Assembly (NCBI GenBank): GCA_039105265.1
Contig: JAPFFF010000196.1
Coordinates: 1 to 32,054 of the forward strand
Origin: Tritrichomonas musculus
Lineage: Eukaryota > Parabasalia > Tritrichomonadida > Tritrichomonadidae
Reading direction: 5' to 3'
DNA length: 32,054 bases
Below are positions 1-9,918 of this stretch, in pieces. The translations under genes were made by a program, and so were the position numbers. Each line of letters opens with the position of its first letter. The first letter of the stretch is position 1. The notes beneath the pieces are model-generated. The model ran no database searches. It was not told where the DNA came from and worked only from the letters and a program-made list of their open reading frames with translations.

Positions 1-27
1 TTTGAATCATATGGTCATTAAACTTAA

Positions 28-1272
28 GTCAATTTAATTCATTGTTATTCACTTGCTGCTGATCAGAATCAGCCAGATGCACAATATTTTCTTGGTGTAA
101 TTTACTATGAAGGTAGATATACAACACAAGATATTAATAAATCTATTTATTATTTTTCGCTCGCTTCTAATCAAAATCATCCACAAGCACAATTTTATCT
201 TGGCGAAATTTATTATGGAGGTCAATATATAGCCCGAGATATATATAAAGCTATTCATTATTATTCACTTGCTGCTGATCAAAATCATCCAGATGCACAA
301 TATTTTCTTGGAGAAATTTATTATCAAGGTATATATACGACACGAGACATTGATAAATCTATTCATTATTTATCACTTGCTGCTAATCATAATCATTTAC
401 TAGCACAACATAATCTTGGTTTTATTTATCATCAAAGTAAATATGTAACACAAGATATTAAAAAAGCTTTTCATTATTATTCACTCGCTGCTGATCGCAA
501 TCATCCACAAGCCCAATACAGTCTTGGAATTGAATATTACAAGTTAATTGATATGAAAAAAAGTATTCATTATTTAATTCGTTCTGCGTTGAATGGAAAT
601 AAGGAAGCGTGTTTTGCAGTTGGATATTTGTATCATGAAGGAAAGTATATGGAAAGAGACATAGATCAATGCATCCGTTTTTATAAAGAAGCATCATCAT
701 TCAACAATCAATTTGCTAAAAATAACCTTGGAATAATTTACAAAAAAGGATTTGAAGACAAAATTGAACCAAGACTTGGATTATCGATTGAATATTTCAA
801 AGAAGCGATCAAACAAAAGAATGACAAAGTCGCGATGTACAACTTGGGTCATTTATACTTGTATTTAGAACCAATAAAGGACAGTATCAATCAATCAATT
901 GATTTATTAATAAGATCATTGAATGAAGGATTTCCTCCATCACTCGAATTATTGTGCATCTCATTAATCAAGAAATATGATAATGACATTGATTCGATCA
1001 AACAGAAACTTGATGAACAAACAAACAATTTTGATAAATATAAAACAAGGATATATGAAATAATTGAAATCTTCATATCAAACAAATTTTTTTATGAATC
1101 AAAATATTTGGATTACAAAAACATCGATTTTATCTATAATGTTTTACATGAATGTCTTCAATCGAATGAAATCACCAAAGAAAAAGAAACACATGAAGAA
1201 AAAAATCCAAACATCAAAGAAATTTCATCACTATTTTATGAAGGATTTGGTATTCAAGTTGAATTGGTTTAA
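28..1272 (+). pseudogene. C-terminal part of a Sel1-repeat gene, 5' end missing or broken
   Basis: The frame is open from base 28 to the TAA ending at 1272 and encodes five to six Sel1-like repeats of about 36 residues (SLAADQN...AQ...LG.IYY.G pattern). A divergent C-terminal region of about 240 residues follows. That region is a close relative of the last part of the intact kinase/Sel1 gene ending at 21389, starting from the shared MKKSIHYLIRSALNGNKEAC stretch (553 here, 20673 there). In-frame TAA codons at 19-21 and 25-27 close the frame on the left, and the bases before about 28 no longer resemble a Sel1 repeat. The visible part is therefore either the remnant of a truncated gene or the end of a gene broken just outside the window. 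An ATG at 553 could start a 239-residue protein, but it lies inside the repeat domain and is unlikely to be a natural start. Sel1 repeats form TPR-like helical scaffolds for protein binding. Confidence 0.72.
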
Positions 1273-1813
1273 TCCATCCATTTATAAATATATATATAAT
1301 TTTATCATCATTTTCAAACATTTTTTTTTTTGTGAAATAGGCACAAATGAATTACAATCAAAATATATATATACATTTTCATTGTTTTGTCAAAATTTAT
1401 TTAATTTCAATTCTATAATGAGATAAAATGTAATGTTCAATAATAATGTATGAAAACATTATTTAAATGAATCATCTTAAGCAAAATGTTCAGGATTTCA
1501 TTATAATGAGTGCTCAATCCGTAATTATCAGTTATTAATGAAGTTAATATTACTAACTTCAGAATCTAACAATTACAGAATTTTTTCCATTCAAAATATT
1601 ATCATAATAATCATTTTTGATAAGTATTTACTCAAAATTATCTCGGTTGATTTCTATATATCGGATTCATTCATTTATTTATTTATTTATTTATTTATTT
1701 TTTTTTTTTTTTTTTGAATAATAAAATCAAATGAATTTCATTCAAAAAATTGGTGATTATGAACAAATTACTAATTTTTTTTATACAAAATAAAATAAAA
1801 TATATATTATTTT
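1273..1813. other. Convergent intergenic region with (ATTT)n and poly-T tract
   Basis: This stretch separates the 3' ends of the left Sel1 remnant and the minus-strand membrane gene. It is AT-rich and holds a simple ATTT tandem repeat running into a T15-type tract at about 1673-1715. I see no coding signal in it; the open frame crossing from 1064 to 1426 is a shadow of the Sel1 coding strand followed by low-complexity sequence. Confidence 0.6.
1673..1715. repeat. (ATTT)n microsatellite running into poly-T
   Basis: About seven ATTT units are followed directly by an uninterrupted T run, giving a 43-bp simple-sequence tract. It is probably length-variable by replication slippage. No function is implied. 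Confidence 0.9.
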
Positions 1814-3935
1814 TTATTGTATGTCTTGAGGAGTTGCAGGAATAATGTTAATAGGCTCAATGCGATCAATATCATAAACGATAAATTCATCAGGGAGATC
1901 ATCTCTTTGACAACTCACAGAGTTGCAAGAATACTCATATAGAGAACTTGGATATGAAAAATATTCATGCTTATTTTGGGGAACTTCAAGAGAATTGCCA
2001 AAATCAACACAGCAAACCAAGAAACCAGTTTTATCAATATCAATCAAATGATTTTTAAGTGATTGTAATTCAAGCAAAGCTTCAATTTTTGTTGCAGAAA
2101 AATAGAATCCTTCTCCAAATTTATCATTTCTATAAAAGCAACTTTCAATTGATTGAGATTTTTCATACTTTCCTCGAATGACTGTAACTATTTGATCATG
2201 TGTGGAACAACTCGCCACAATGACAGAAATCGATTCACTACTTTTAATATAAATTGCTGTATAAACAATTTTCTTCCCCAAATAAGTTGTTTTAAGTTCT
2301 GTTGGTTGCTTTTTGGCATTTGAAACTTGAACCCTGCCTGTTATATTAACACATTTCTCTGACCGTTTCAGCCAAATAAAAATTGCCATGAAAAAAATAT
2401 TTATGCACATGAGGAAAATGCTAATAAAATAGCAATTGAATCCATCAACATAATTTTTCGATATGCTGCTACTCAAAATATTTAGATCAATATCATCTTT
2501 CCCAAACATTTCATCCAATTTTTGATTAATTTTATTCTTGAATTTTTCATCATTATCAATGCCGTTTTTGTTGTTTTTGATATTTTTATATTTCTTCTTG
2601 ATTGAGATTAGTTTGTCATTCAAGTGTTCAATTGTTTCTAAAAATAATTGTTCTGTTTGATCAAGAGCTTTTTCGTATATTTGATAAACAGAAAAAGAAA
2701 AGTTATAAATATCACCAAATTTTGTTTTTATTTCAATCAATTTTTCTTCTCTTGATTTTATAATATTTACTATTTTTGTTAGATCTTTTTTGTATGAAGA
2801 ATCACTTGAATATTGTGAGTAAATATTCAAATAATCATTATGGATCTTCTTTGAATTGATGCTTTGATATATATCTTCAATTTTTGTTCTTTCTTTTTCA
2901 TTGAATGACTTCTTTAATTTTTCATCAATTTTGAATTTATTGAAAAAGTTTAATTTCAATTTCTTTTCTTTTATTTTGTTTATGGTATTCGTATGATGAG
3001 TAATCAGAAGGCGGTACTAATTTGTCAGCAAATAATAAAGAAACGAAGATCGCAAAAAGAATTAAGAAAGAAATAGAAGAATATAAACATGAACAGCATC
3101 TTGTGCATTTGTTATCATAAAAAAATATGATTGAATAAATAATTGCAAAAACAATAATAACAGATGAATATATGAAACTGAAATTTATAAGAACTTTGTA
3201 CTGTTCGCTATTTTCAATGCTATTTTTAAATAAAGTTTCTCCTGCCATTTTTTTCATTTTTTCAGTTGATTGAAAATAATCTTCATTGACACTTTTTAAT
3301 GCGTTTTGAATTGTTTCTGAAAATTGAGAGTATTCATTTAATATTGACAAAACTTTAGAAAAAATGATTGTTCGTGATTTTTCCATATTTTTTATACAAA
3401 ATTTTAAATAATTACTTGCTTCGGAATTTGAGTATATGTTATTCAATGACACCAAATATTCTCCATCAATATCTGAAAATGTAGAATTATATTTTTTGAT
3501 TAATTCTTTAAGAGAATTTGATGTGGATATTGGATTCTTATTCTTTTTTGTGAAATCATCTATTAAAATTCTAATTGCGCTGACATTTTGATTGATTTGA
3601 TTAAAAAACATGTTACCAATATCATCATTGAATGATTTTTTATCATTTCTATAAGAATTTTTTTAACATTTTGTTAATTTTGAACCTCCAGCATATGCTA
3701 TGAATGATGATATTACAAGCATTCCTGCTACAAATGTATTTGATATTTTTAAACAGCATTTTGGGGATACTTCTGCATCTGGCTCACAGCAACAAAGAGC
3801 AAAAAACATTGCAAAAAAGAAAAATCCAATCAAAACACATACCATTAAAAAAATAGAAGTGCAAAAGCCTTCGTCAATTGTATCAATCACTCCCAATTGC
3901 TTGTTGAATAAAATTCCATCAAAAAATATTTGCAT
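1814..3935 (-). pseudogene. Five-TM membrane protein with C-terminal PARP-like ADP-ribosyltransferase domain, interrupted
   Basis: Three adjacent minus-strand open frames read as one gene. 3935-3663 (90 codons) has two membrane segments around a Cys-rich loop (CCC, CC). After an in-frame TAA the same frame continues (3611-2937) with a loop of about 140 residues and two more membrane segments around a second Cys-rich loop (CTRCCSC). A frameshift in A-rich sequence near 2940-2990 leads into the last frame (381 codons from 2959; its first codon is TTG, so it is not an independent start). That frame has a charged coiled-coil region (about 1-160), a fifth membrane segment (about 174-196) and a cytoplasmic domain. 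The domain carries GEGFYFSAT (282-290), FLVCCVDFGNSLEV and DEFIVYD (357-363), matching the Tyr strand and the catalytic-Glu strand (NEYIVYD in PARP1) of the PARP fold. The first catalytic position (His-Gly) is unclear: His254 is followed by Asp. The topology resembles prominins, which is an inference. Two breaks suggest a pseudogene or sequencing error at homopolymers. Confidence 0.55.
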
Positions 3936-3943
3936 TATTGGGA

Positions 3944-3960
3944 TAAAAAAAAAAAAAAAA
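3944..3960. repeat. A17 homopolymer just upstream of the minus-strand membrane gene
   Basis: A run of 17 A (T on the coding strand) lies 9 bases before the ATG at 3935. The minus-strand frame stays open through part of it as poly-Phe, so the true N-terminus of that gene is uncertain. Confidence 0.85.
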
Positions 3961-4159
3961 GTTTTTTTATGAATTTAATAAACCGGGCATTTTTATTTGT
4001 TTTCAAAAATTATGATTCGTTTTAAAAATTCAATAAAACATAATACAACAACATTTCACCTGATTTTGAATATCTTAACCTCAAAAACATTGAAACTTGC
4101 TTTTTCAGAATTCTATTCAAATGACAAAATGATCTTTTGTATGGAGATTAAATTTAATG

Positions 4160-4236
4160 ATTCATTATTACTCTCCAGCTGCTAATCAAAATAATCCACA
4201 ATATAATTTTAATTTAATATATTATAATTATATTGA
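4160..4236 (+). pseudogene. Single decayed Sel1 repeat
   Basis: The frame from 4160 reads IHYYSPAANQNNPQ followed by YNFNLIYYN. This is recognisably one unit of the SLAANQN-P-AQYNLG-IYY repeat found in the Sel1 genes on both sides of it. It has small losses (AQ missing, Leu to Pro) and no flanking repeats. It is an isolated fossil, probably left by deletion or transposition of a larger Sel1 gene. Confidence 0.55.
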
Positions 4237-4285
4237 GGATTATTTTCAGTTCTTTCAAACTTGTTGGAAAACAAATTTTTTTGAT

Positions 4286-4860
4286 TTATAATGAATATAG
4301 AGAAGAATATATGTAAAACGCTTTGACTGCTGGATCTTCTACAAATTTCAGTGTTTTGATATCATAATTAGTGTCAATAATGTTGGTGATTAAGTATTCA
4401 TCTGTTTCATAATCAACTGGATATCACCTTTCTATTTGTTTCGTCGATTTTGAATTGAAGTCTGTTTGAATTAATTGCGATAAATTTACAAATTAGTAAT
4501 ATTCTTTTTTTTTTTTTGTTAAAATACTATTATTTTTATTAAGTCACAGGCAACTTCTCTATATACTGATTGTAGTTCTGGCTTAATTTCTCTGAATTCT
4601 TCTTCAGGAAAAAATTTACTGTATTTCTTTAAAAGATCAAGAATTTCATTCTTCTTTTCTTCCAATGATTCAATCTCCATGTTTTTCGCATATTTTTAGC
4701 ATTATTTTGAACAATTTCGATTCATTTACCGATTTTTTTGGATTTTTCCCTTTCATTTATATCAAAAAACTTTCAATCTGTGATGATTCGTGAAATATGG
4801 CATCATTTCAATTTTAATTCTTCTAAAGTTTCAATAATTTGATTTTTGAATTAAAATAAA
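4286..4860 (-). pseudogene. Broken coiled-coil-rich gene, family not recognised
   Basis: Several short minus-strand pieces look coding but lie in different frames. One is a 53-codon piece starting with ATG at 4680 and ending with TAA at 4519 (rich in Glu/Lys/Leu, e.g. LEEKKNEILDLLKKYSKFF). A second, 4423-4286, reads VDYETDEYLITNIID then DPAVKAFYIYSS and ends with TAA. Upstream pieces near 4860-4690 read ETLEELKLK and DINEREKSKKIGK. Order and orientation are consistent with one decayed gene. I do not recognise the family. The 53-codon piece alone could be a small gene, but its neighbours in other frames argue for decay. Confidence 0.35.
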
Positions 4861-5033
4861 GAATAATTATCAAATCTAACTTGGATTATTTATGGCAAGT
4901 CTGGATAAATTAGATTTAATTAAAAATATGGAAATTTTTATGCACAATAAAAAAAAGTATCAGATATTTTATAGTCTGTTTAAATATCAAAGATAAAAAA
5001 AACATATTTTTTGCAAACTAAAAATATTAAATG

Positions 5034-5040
5034 AAAAAAA
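5034..5040 (-). terminator. T7 run, RNA polymerase III terminator of the tRNA
   Basis: Seven T residues (on the minus strand) follow the discriminator base of the tRNA directly, as expected for RNA polymerase III termination. Confidence 0.75.
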
Positions 5041-5113
5041 TGCTTCTGGCGCGGATCGAACGCGCGACCTTCCGCTTACTAGGCGAACGCTATAGCCACT
5101 AAGCTACAGAAGC
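5041..5113 (-). tRNA. tRNA-Thr (anticodon AGT)
   Basis: The minus strand folds as a full cloverleaf of 73 bases including the discriminator A. The acceptor stem GCTTCTG pairs with CAGAAGC. The D arm contains AGCTTAGTGGCTATAGC, close to the A-box pattern. The anticodon stem TTCGC/GCGGA has one T-G pair and encloses the loop CTAGTAA with anticodon AGT (reads ACU; wobble A likely edited to inosine). The T arm GCGCG-TTCGATC-CGCGC carries the B box. No intron is seen. The gene ends 23 bp before the left boundary of the tandem array and is not repeated with it. Confidence 0.95.
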
Positions 5114-5279
5114 TTATACACTTGAAAAAAATTATCTTAATAAAATTAATATCTTTAGCTCATAATGGGCCATTAAGATCTCAAAAGAAAAAAATTTGAC
5201 AAATTTTTTTTCACTTTCTATCTATATTAATTATAAAGATTTATTCAGGGATTGTCAATGTTGAAAAAATTGATCAACA

Positions 5280-5811
5280 GTGTCACTTTTTAGGTGTCTC
5301 GTTGTCAACGTTAACTTTGTTTTTTCAACGTCAACAATCAACGATAAGTATTTCGTTGAAATTGATCGTCACTTTTTTATAACGATCCCTTCATTTATTA
5401 CGTCGATTGGTTTTTCAGCTTTTGAAGGATGTTCATCTTTGAAGACTGTTTCAATTCTATCTTCAATTAAAACAATCAACGATAACATTTTCTATGGATG
5501 TTCGTTGTTAACTGACTTTTCAATTCCTTCTTCTGTGATTTCAATTGGGAAGTCTTCATTTAGTTTGTGTCTGTGTCTGTCGAAGATCGTCATTCCATCG
5601 TCAGACAGTGGATGCTTATCACTTAAATATGTCACTTTTTCATCAGTTATTTCTATTGGTGACAGTTCATTCGAAGGTTGCATTTCTTTGAAAAGTTATG
5701 AAAAAAGTGATAATGCAATAATGGATTATGATTTGAAAAGTTTTGATACCTTCGACAGTTATTTCTATTGGTAATAATGCAATAAATGATTGTAATTTAT
5801 ATTTGGGTGAG
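5280..5811 (+). pseudogene. BspA-type (LRR_5) leucine-rich repeat fragment, unit 1
   Basis: The reading frame shows the Treponema/BspA-type LRR consensus (IPS-ISIG--AF-GC-SLK-V) about six times, e.g. ITSIGFSAFEGCSSLKTV and VISIGDSSFEGCISLK. These proteins are cell-surface or secreted adhesion-type proteins in trichomonads. Here there is no ATG start, signal peptide or C-terminal membrane anchor. The frame opens at a GTG, and the last repeat (PSTVISIGNNAINDCNLYLG) lies in another frame after 5745. One repeat is shortened by 24 bp relative to units 2 and 3 (SDSGCLSLK). This copy has the longest open frame of the three (164 codons), but it is a fragment. Confidence 0.7.
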
Positions 5812-6156
5812 TTTATATATATAAATGAAAACGTCTTCATATAAAAAAACAAATGAAAATTATAAATTTTGAAAATTTTAATCACTTAACTTTTTTATCA
5901 ATTTATTTAGATTTTAAAGATTTTATCATTTCACTTTATCTTCATAAAAAAAAAAACGATAAATTTTTTTTTATATTTACTTTATTAAATTATTAACTAA
6001 ATAAAGAATAAATCATTTATATATTTACAATATTAAAAATATAATCTATAATATTTTATATTTAAAATTAATTTTAATTAATTAATATATGAAATTATTT
6101 TAAATTGAATGAATACGGTTTTATAAAGAATATTATAATTCTTCAAAATTTTGATT

Positions 6157-6162
6157 TCATTC
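6157..6162 (+). promoter_or_regulatory. Putative initiator (TCATTC) of the Rac-like gene, unit 1
   Basis: TCATTC fits the trichomonad initiator TCAYWW loosely (last base C). Its A lies 19 bases before the ATG at 6178, within the very short 5' UTR length known for trichomonads. This also supports the ATG over the upstream in-frame TTG. Confidence 0.45.
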
Positions 6163-6177
6163 TTTATTTTTCCTCTT

Positions 6178-6789
6178 ATGGAATTTATCAAATTTGTTGT
6201 TGTTGGCGATTCATCAGCAAATAAAACACAACTTCTTTACAATTATGTGAATGGTGACTGTTCAAACGAATACTGTCCTTCATTTTTAGAGAATTTTTCA
6301 AAAAGCATCACAGCAGAGAAAAAAATCTACAAATGTCAATTTTTTGATACAACAGGTCAAGAAAAATATAAAACATTAAGATTAACATCATATAACCAAG
6401 CGAATGTTTTCATTCTTTGCTTCTCATTAAACGACAAAGAATCACTTTTCAACGTCAAGAACATCTGGTATCCAGAAATCAAAAAATCATCACCGAAAGC
6501 TAAAATCATCCTCGTTGGAACTATTTTAAATATTGAAGAAAAATCAGTCACATCAGACGATGTCAACGAAATCAAAAGAACAATGAAAGTTAACAACTAC
6601 ATTGAATGTAACCTTTATGAAATGAAAGAAGTGAATTCAGTCTTTGAAGCATCAATCAATTGTGCTATTAAGCAAGGTAAGAAGAAGAAGACATGGTTTT
6701 CAATTTTCCACAAAAAGAATAAAGAAACAGAAACAGAAGTTGAAAATGTAATTAAAGAGACATTTGAAAATGAAGAGATTGAAATCTAG
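6178..6789 (+). CDS. Rac/Rho-like small GTPase with degenerate nucleotide-binding motifs, copy 1
   Basis: 203 aa from the ATG at 6178; nine in-frame codons upstream open at TTG and are not needed. The protein is collinear with Rac1: G1 GDSSANKT (10-17), switch I EYCPSFLENFS (31-41), G3 DTTGQEKY (57-64), then VFILCFSL and WYPEIKKSSPKAKIILVGT, the Rho-family pattern. Key positions differ. Rac Gly12 is Ser, Gly15 is Asn, Ala59 is Thr, and the base-recognition TKLD (115-118) is TILN. The 13-residue Rho insert helix is missing, the G5 SA is NL (145-146), and the tail is basic then acidic with no CAAX. It should therefore bind GTP poorly and not be prenylated (inference from known Ras/Rho mutants). 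The protein is identical in all three units; copy 1 differs from copies 2 and 3 by three synonymous bases. A divergent Rho-family protein with retained function is the alternative. Confidence 0.88.
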   Translation: MEFIKFVVVGDSSANKTQLLYNYVNGDCSNEYCPSFLENFSKSITAEKKIYKCQFFDTTGQEKYKTLRLTSYNQANVFILCFSLNDKESLFNVKNIWYPEIKKSSPKAKIILVGTILNIEEKSVTSDDVNEIKRTMKVNNYIECNLYEMKEVNSVFEASINCAIKQGKKKKTWFSIFHKKNKETETEVENVIKETFENEEIEI

Positions 6790-7123
6790 AATATTAATCA
6801 GCGGATTTGTTTATAATATATTAAATAAAATTCGGAATTCATTAATTATTATATTATTTTATAAGTATTATGAAATATTTAATATTTTGATAATTTAAAA
6901 CAAGGTAAATATATCATTTTTATTAATATATACATCAAAATAATATTATATACGTTATTGATGACCGTTAAAATTAATTAAACTTTAAAGGTCAAATTTT
7001 TATTATCAAATTTTTTTGAACTTTAAAGGTGAAATTTATTGATTCAACATTATTTCAACGTTAACATGTCGTTATGACCAAATTGAAACGGTTATAATCA
7101 TTGATATAACATTTTGTTCAACG

Positions 7124-7151
7124 ATTTTAACGTCAAATTTGACGTTAAAAT
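7124..7151. repeat. 28-bp perfect palindrome in the Rac/kinase spacer, unit 1
   Basis: The sequence reads the same on both strands (core AACGTCAAATTTGACGTT). It lies about 230 bp before the kinase ATG and 335 bp after the Rac-like stop. Nearby, AACTTTAAAGGT occurs twice (about 6987 and 7020), and GACCGTTA/AACGGTTA-like motifs flank it. It could be a regulator binding site or a cruciform; nothing proves either. Confidence 0.7.
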
Positions 7152-7381
7152 AAGAAAATTTGTTGAATATCATCAATTTAATATAATCGATTATATTAAC
7201 TTATTGTAATGCATTCAACTCACGAATATGTATAAAAAAGCAATTTAATATATTCATATAATGTTTAAAAGAATTTGTGCTCGAAATATTTGTTTTTAAA
7301 AATCACTTCACCAGAATTCCACTGTCACGTTTTTATTTGCCATATAGAAATTGAGAGGTTATTGATTTTCGTCCATTTGGT

Positions 7382-9918
7382 ATGAGATCAAATTTTTTAC
7401 TCATTAAAAGACTTTTAGAAAATGATGAAATACAATTTACAAATGAGATAATGAAGTCTGTTGTTAGAAATTACTCATATTATGAAGTTTCTTCAAATTA
7501 CAATTATAAAAATAATCAACAAACATATCAACAAATGAAAGATTCAAAAATTGTTATTATCAGCCAATATAAAGAAAATGGCAATGATTATTTTATCATT
7601 GGCTTTAGGAATACAATAATAAATATCAAACAGGATTCAATCAATTTTCTTCATTCGATATTTTCATACAATACAAACTTAAAAATTTGTTTTTTATTGA
7701 ATTCTAAAGAATCATTTGATTATAACATTAATATTCAATATAATGAAATAAATTCCGACTCAATGTTTGAAGAAGAAATAGAAAACTTTATTGAGCAAAT
7801 TTTAATCAGACAAAACAATCATTTATTCAAACTAGTTCTATCATGCATCGCTGGATATTTAATCAAAAACAGTTATATAAAAACAAAGAAGATCGTTTAC
7901 ATCGTTTTTTAAAAGATAAATGTCAACAACAAAAAGAAAGTTCTCATTCACTATATATGCAAGAATTTGTATTTGTACGAGTCATTAGATCAAATTATTG
8001 CGCATTGACACGATTGTATTATTATATCAAAAAAGAAGAATTAGTTGTAATTAAAACATTGCTGCCCGGTAATAAATATTTAATAGAAAGAGAAATTGAA
8101 AATTATAGAAACATGGACCATCCATTTATTCCTCGATATTATGGAACAATTGAAGGAGAATCAAATAAATCATTTGTTATTGAATTCATAAATGGTCATC
8201 CATTGAGTGATATTTCAAAAAAGAAAATGAAAATGAAAGATGAAGAAAAGCTGATTATTATTTTTGATCTCCTGTGCATTTTCAGTTATTTGAAATTGAA
8301 AAAGTATATTTATCGAGATTAGAAACCAAACAACGTCATTTTAGACAATAACAATCAAATTGTTCTTATTGATTTTGATTCAATGATCAGTAACGAACGA
8401 CTTAATGAAAAAGAAGAATCAGAATTCACACAAGATTTTTCTTTAGAATACGGAGCACCGGAAATCAATGGAGAAGTAAATGGTATTCCATCATATCAAA
8501 GTGATGTTTATTCATTAGGTAAATTAATTTTATTTATTTTAACCGAAAAACCGGCAAACACGAATGATGCAGTAAAGTTCGATAACTCAACTCAAAACAA
8601 TGAATTAAAAAGAATATTTATGAATGACAATTCAATTTTCAAAAGATGTTCAAAAGAAAAACCAGAAGAACGACCAACTATCGAAGATTTAATCAAAGAT
8701 TTATTAATCAATTCTAAAATCAAATCAAATAAAATAAAAGTAGAAGAACTATGGTTACTTAGCTATTTTTATTTTGATAAGCATGATGAAGCAGATAACA
8801 AAATAGCAATTCATTATTTATCACTTGCTGCTGATCTAAATTTTCCAGAGGCACAATTTATGCTTAGCGTAATATATTTTAAAGGTAATATTATGGCACG
8901 AGATATGAAAAAATGTATTCATTATTTGTCACTTGCTGCTGAATTAAATCATCTAGAAGCGCAACATAATCTTGGAATATTTTATTATAAAGGTGAATTT
9001 ATAAAACGTGATATTAGGAAAGCAATTCATTATTTTGCGCTTGCTGCTGATAAAAATCATTCATATGCACAATATAAGCTTGGTATAATTTATTATAGAG
9101 GTGAATATATAAAGCACGATATTGGCAAAGCAATCCATTATTTATCACTTGCTGCAGATCAAAATCTTCCAGAAGCGCAATTTTATCTTGGTAGTATTTA
9201 TTACTCAGGCCAATATATAGCTCGGGATATGGAAAAAGTTATTCATTATTTTTCACTTGCTGCTAATCAAAATTGTCCAGAGGCACTTTATAATCTTGGT
9301 TCATTTTATTATAAAGGTGAATATTTAACACATGATATTAATAAGGCCTTTTATTGCTACACTCTCGCTGCCAATCAAAATGATCCTAAAGCACAATTTA
9401 TGCTTGGTGCAATTTATTATGAAGGCATATATGTAGAACGTGATATTAACAAAGCTATTAATTATTTATCACTTGCTGCAAATCAAAATAATCCAGAAGC
9501 ACAATTTATTCTTGGCGATATTTATTATAAAGGTGAATTTATAGCACGAGATATTAACAGAGCTATTCATTATTACATACTAGCCGCTAAAAAAAACTTT
9601 CCAGAAGCACAATTTATGCTTGGCGATATTTATTACCAAGGTGAATATATATCATGTGATATTAACAAAGCTATTCATTATTACATGCTAGCCGCTTATC
9701 ATAATAATCCAAAAGCACAATTTATGCTTGGAATAATTTATTATGAAGGGAAATTTTTAGCACGTGATGTTAACAAAGCTATTCATTTTTTATCACTCTC
9801 TGCTAGCCAAAATAATCTAAAAGCGCAATACAATCTTGGGATAATTTATTATGAAGGTCAATATACAACACGTGATATTAACAAAGCTATTAATAAAATT
9901 AATATCTTTAGCTCATAA
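7382..9918 (+). pseudogene. Kinase/Sel1-repeat gene, broken copy 1
   Basis: Alignment with the whole gene at 17007 shows five changes. One A is lost in the A-run near 7880, splitting the N-terminal frame (7382-7912) from the kinase frame (7843-8322). TTG becomes TAG at 8320-8322, immediately after the catalytic Asp of YRDLKPNN. Two extra Lys codons sit in the SKKKMKMKD stretch. Exactly two Sel1 repeats (72 codons) are missing. The 3' end is lost: after AINK the frame runs into tRNA-flanking DNA and stops at NIFSS. Possible products are a 176-residue N-terminal piece and a 511-residue Sel1 piece starting at the ATG at 8383. I find the coding region identical to the copy in unit 2. Confidence 0.88.

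Larger units (their letters stand above)
5137..9889 (+). repeat. Tandem unit 1 of a three-copy gene cassette
   Basis: The unit begins at TTAATAAAATTAAT and contains a BspA-LRR fragment, a Rac-like gene, the palindrome spacer and a broken kinase/Sel1 gene. It is 4753 bp, shorter than unit 2 mainly for two reasons. It lacks 32 bp just after the boundary (present in units 2 and 3 between two ATG triplets), and 24 bp are missing inside the LRR fragment. From the Rac-like gene's 3' end to the right boundary I find no difference from unit 2; left of that it carries differences not shared by units 2 and 3. Confidence 0.93.

Noticed and set aside
458-700. Minus-strand frame of 80 codons (and its counterpart at 20611-20820)
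   Set aside because: It is the antisense shadow of the conserved Sel1 C-terminal region; its similarity between the two places only reflects the sense-strand paralogy.
3611-3665. An intron removing the in-frame stop of the membrane gene
   Set aside because: No trichomonad-type splice ends (GTAYGT and the ACTAACACACAG branch/acceptor) are present around the stop.
3700-4185. Plus-strand open frames over and beyond the 5' part of the membrane gene
   Set aside because: 3700-3972 is antisense to the Cys-rich membrane hairpin, and 3997-4185 opens at a non-ATG in AT-rich sequence; neither shows a domain.
5492-5885. Minus-strand open frames across the BspA fragments (also 10277-10492, 15090-15507)
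   Set aside because: They mirror the LRR repeats on the opposite strand, lack any recognisable domain, and are explained as shadows.
6357-6596. Minus-strand frame of 79 codons inside the Rac-like gene (also in the other two units)
   Set aside because: It lies antisense to a clear GTPase gene and has no homology pattern of its own.
8810-9900. Regular 108-bp periodicity that could look like a CRISPR or satellite array
   Set aside because: The period equals 36 codons and the frame encodes Sel1 repeats with diverged, not identical, units; it is protein-coding repetition.
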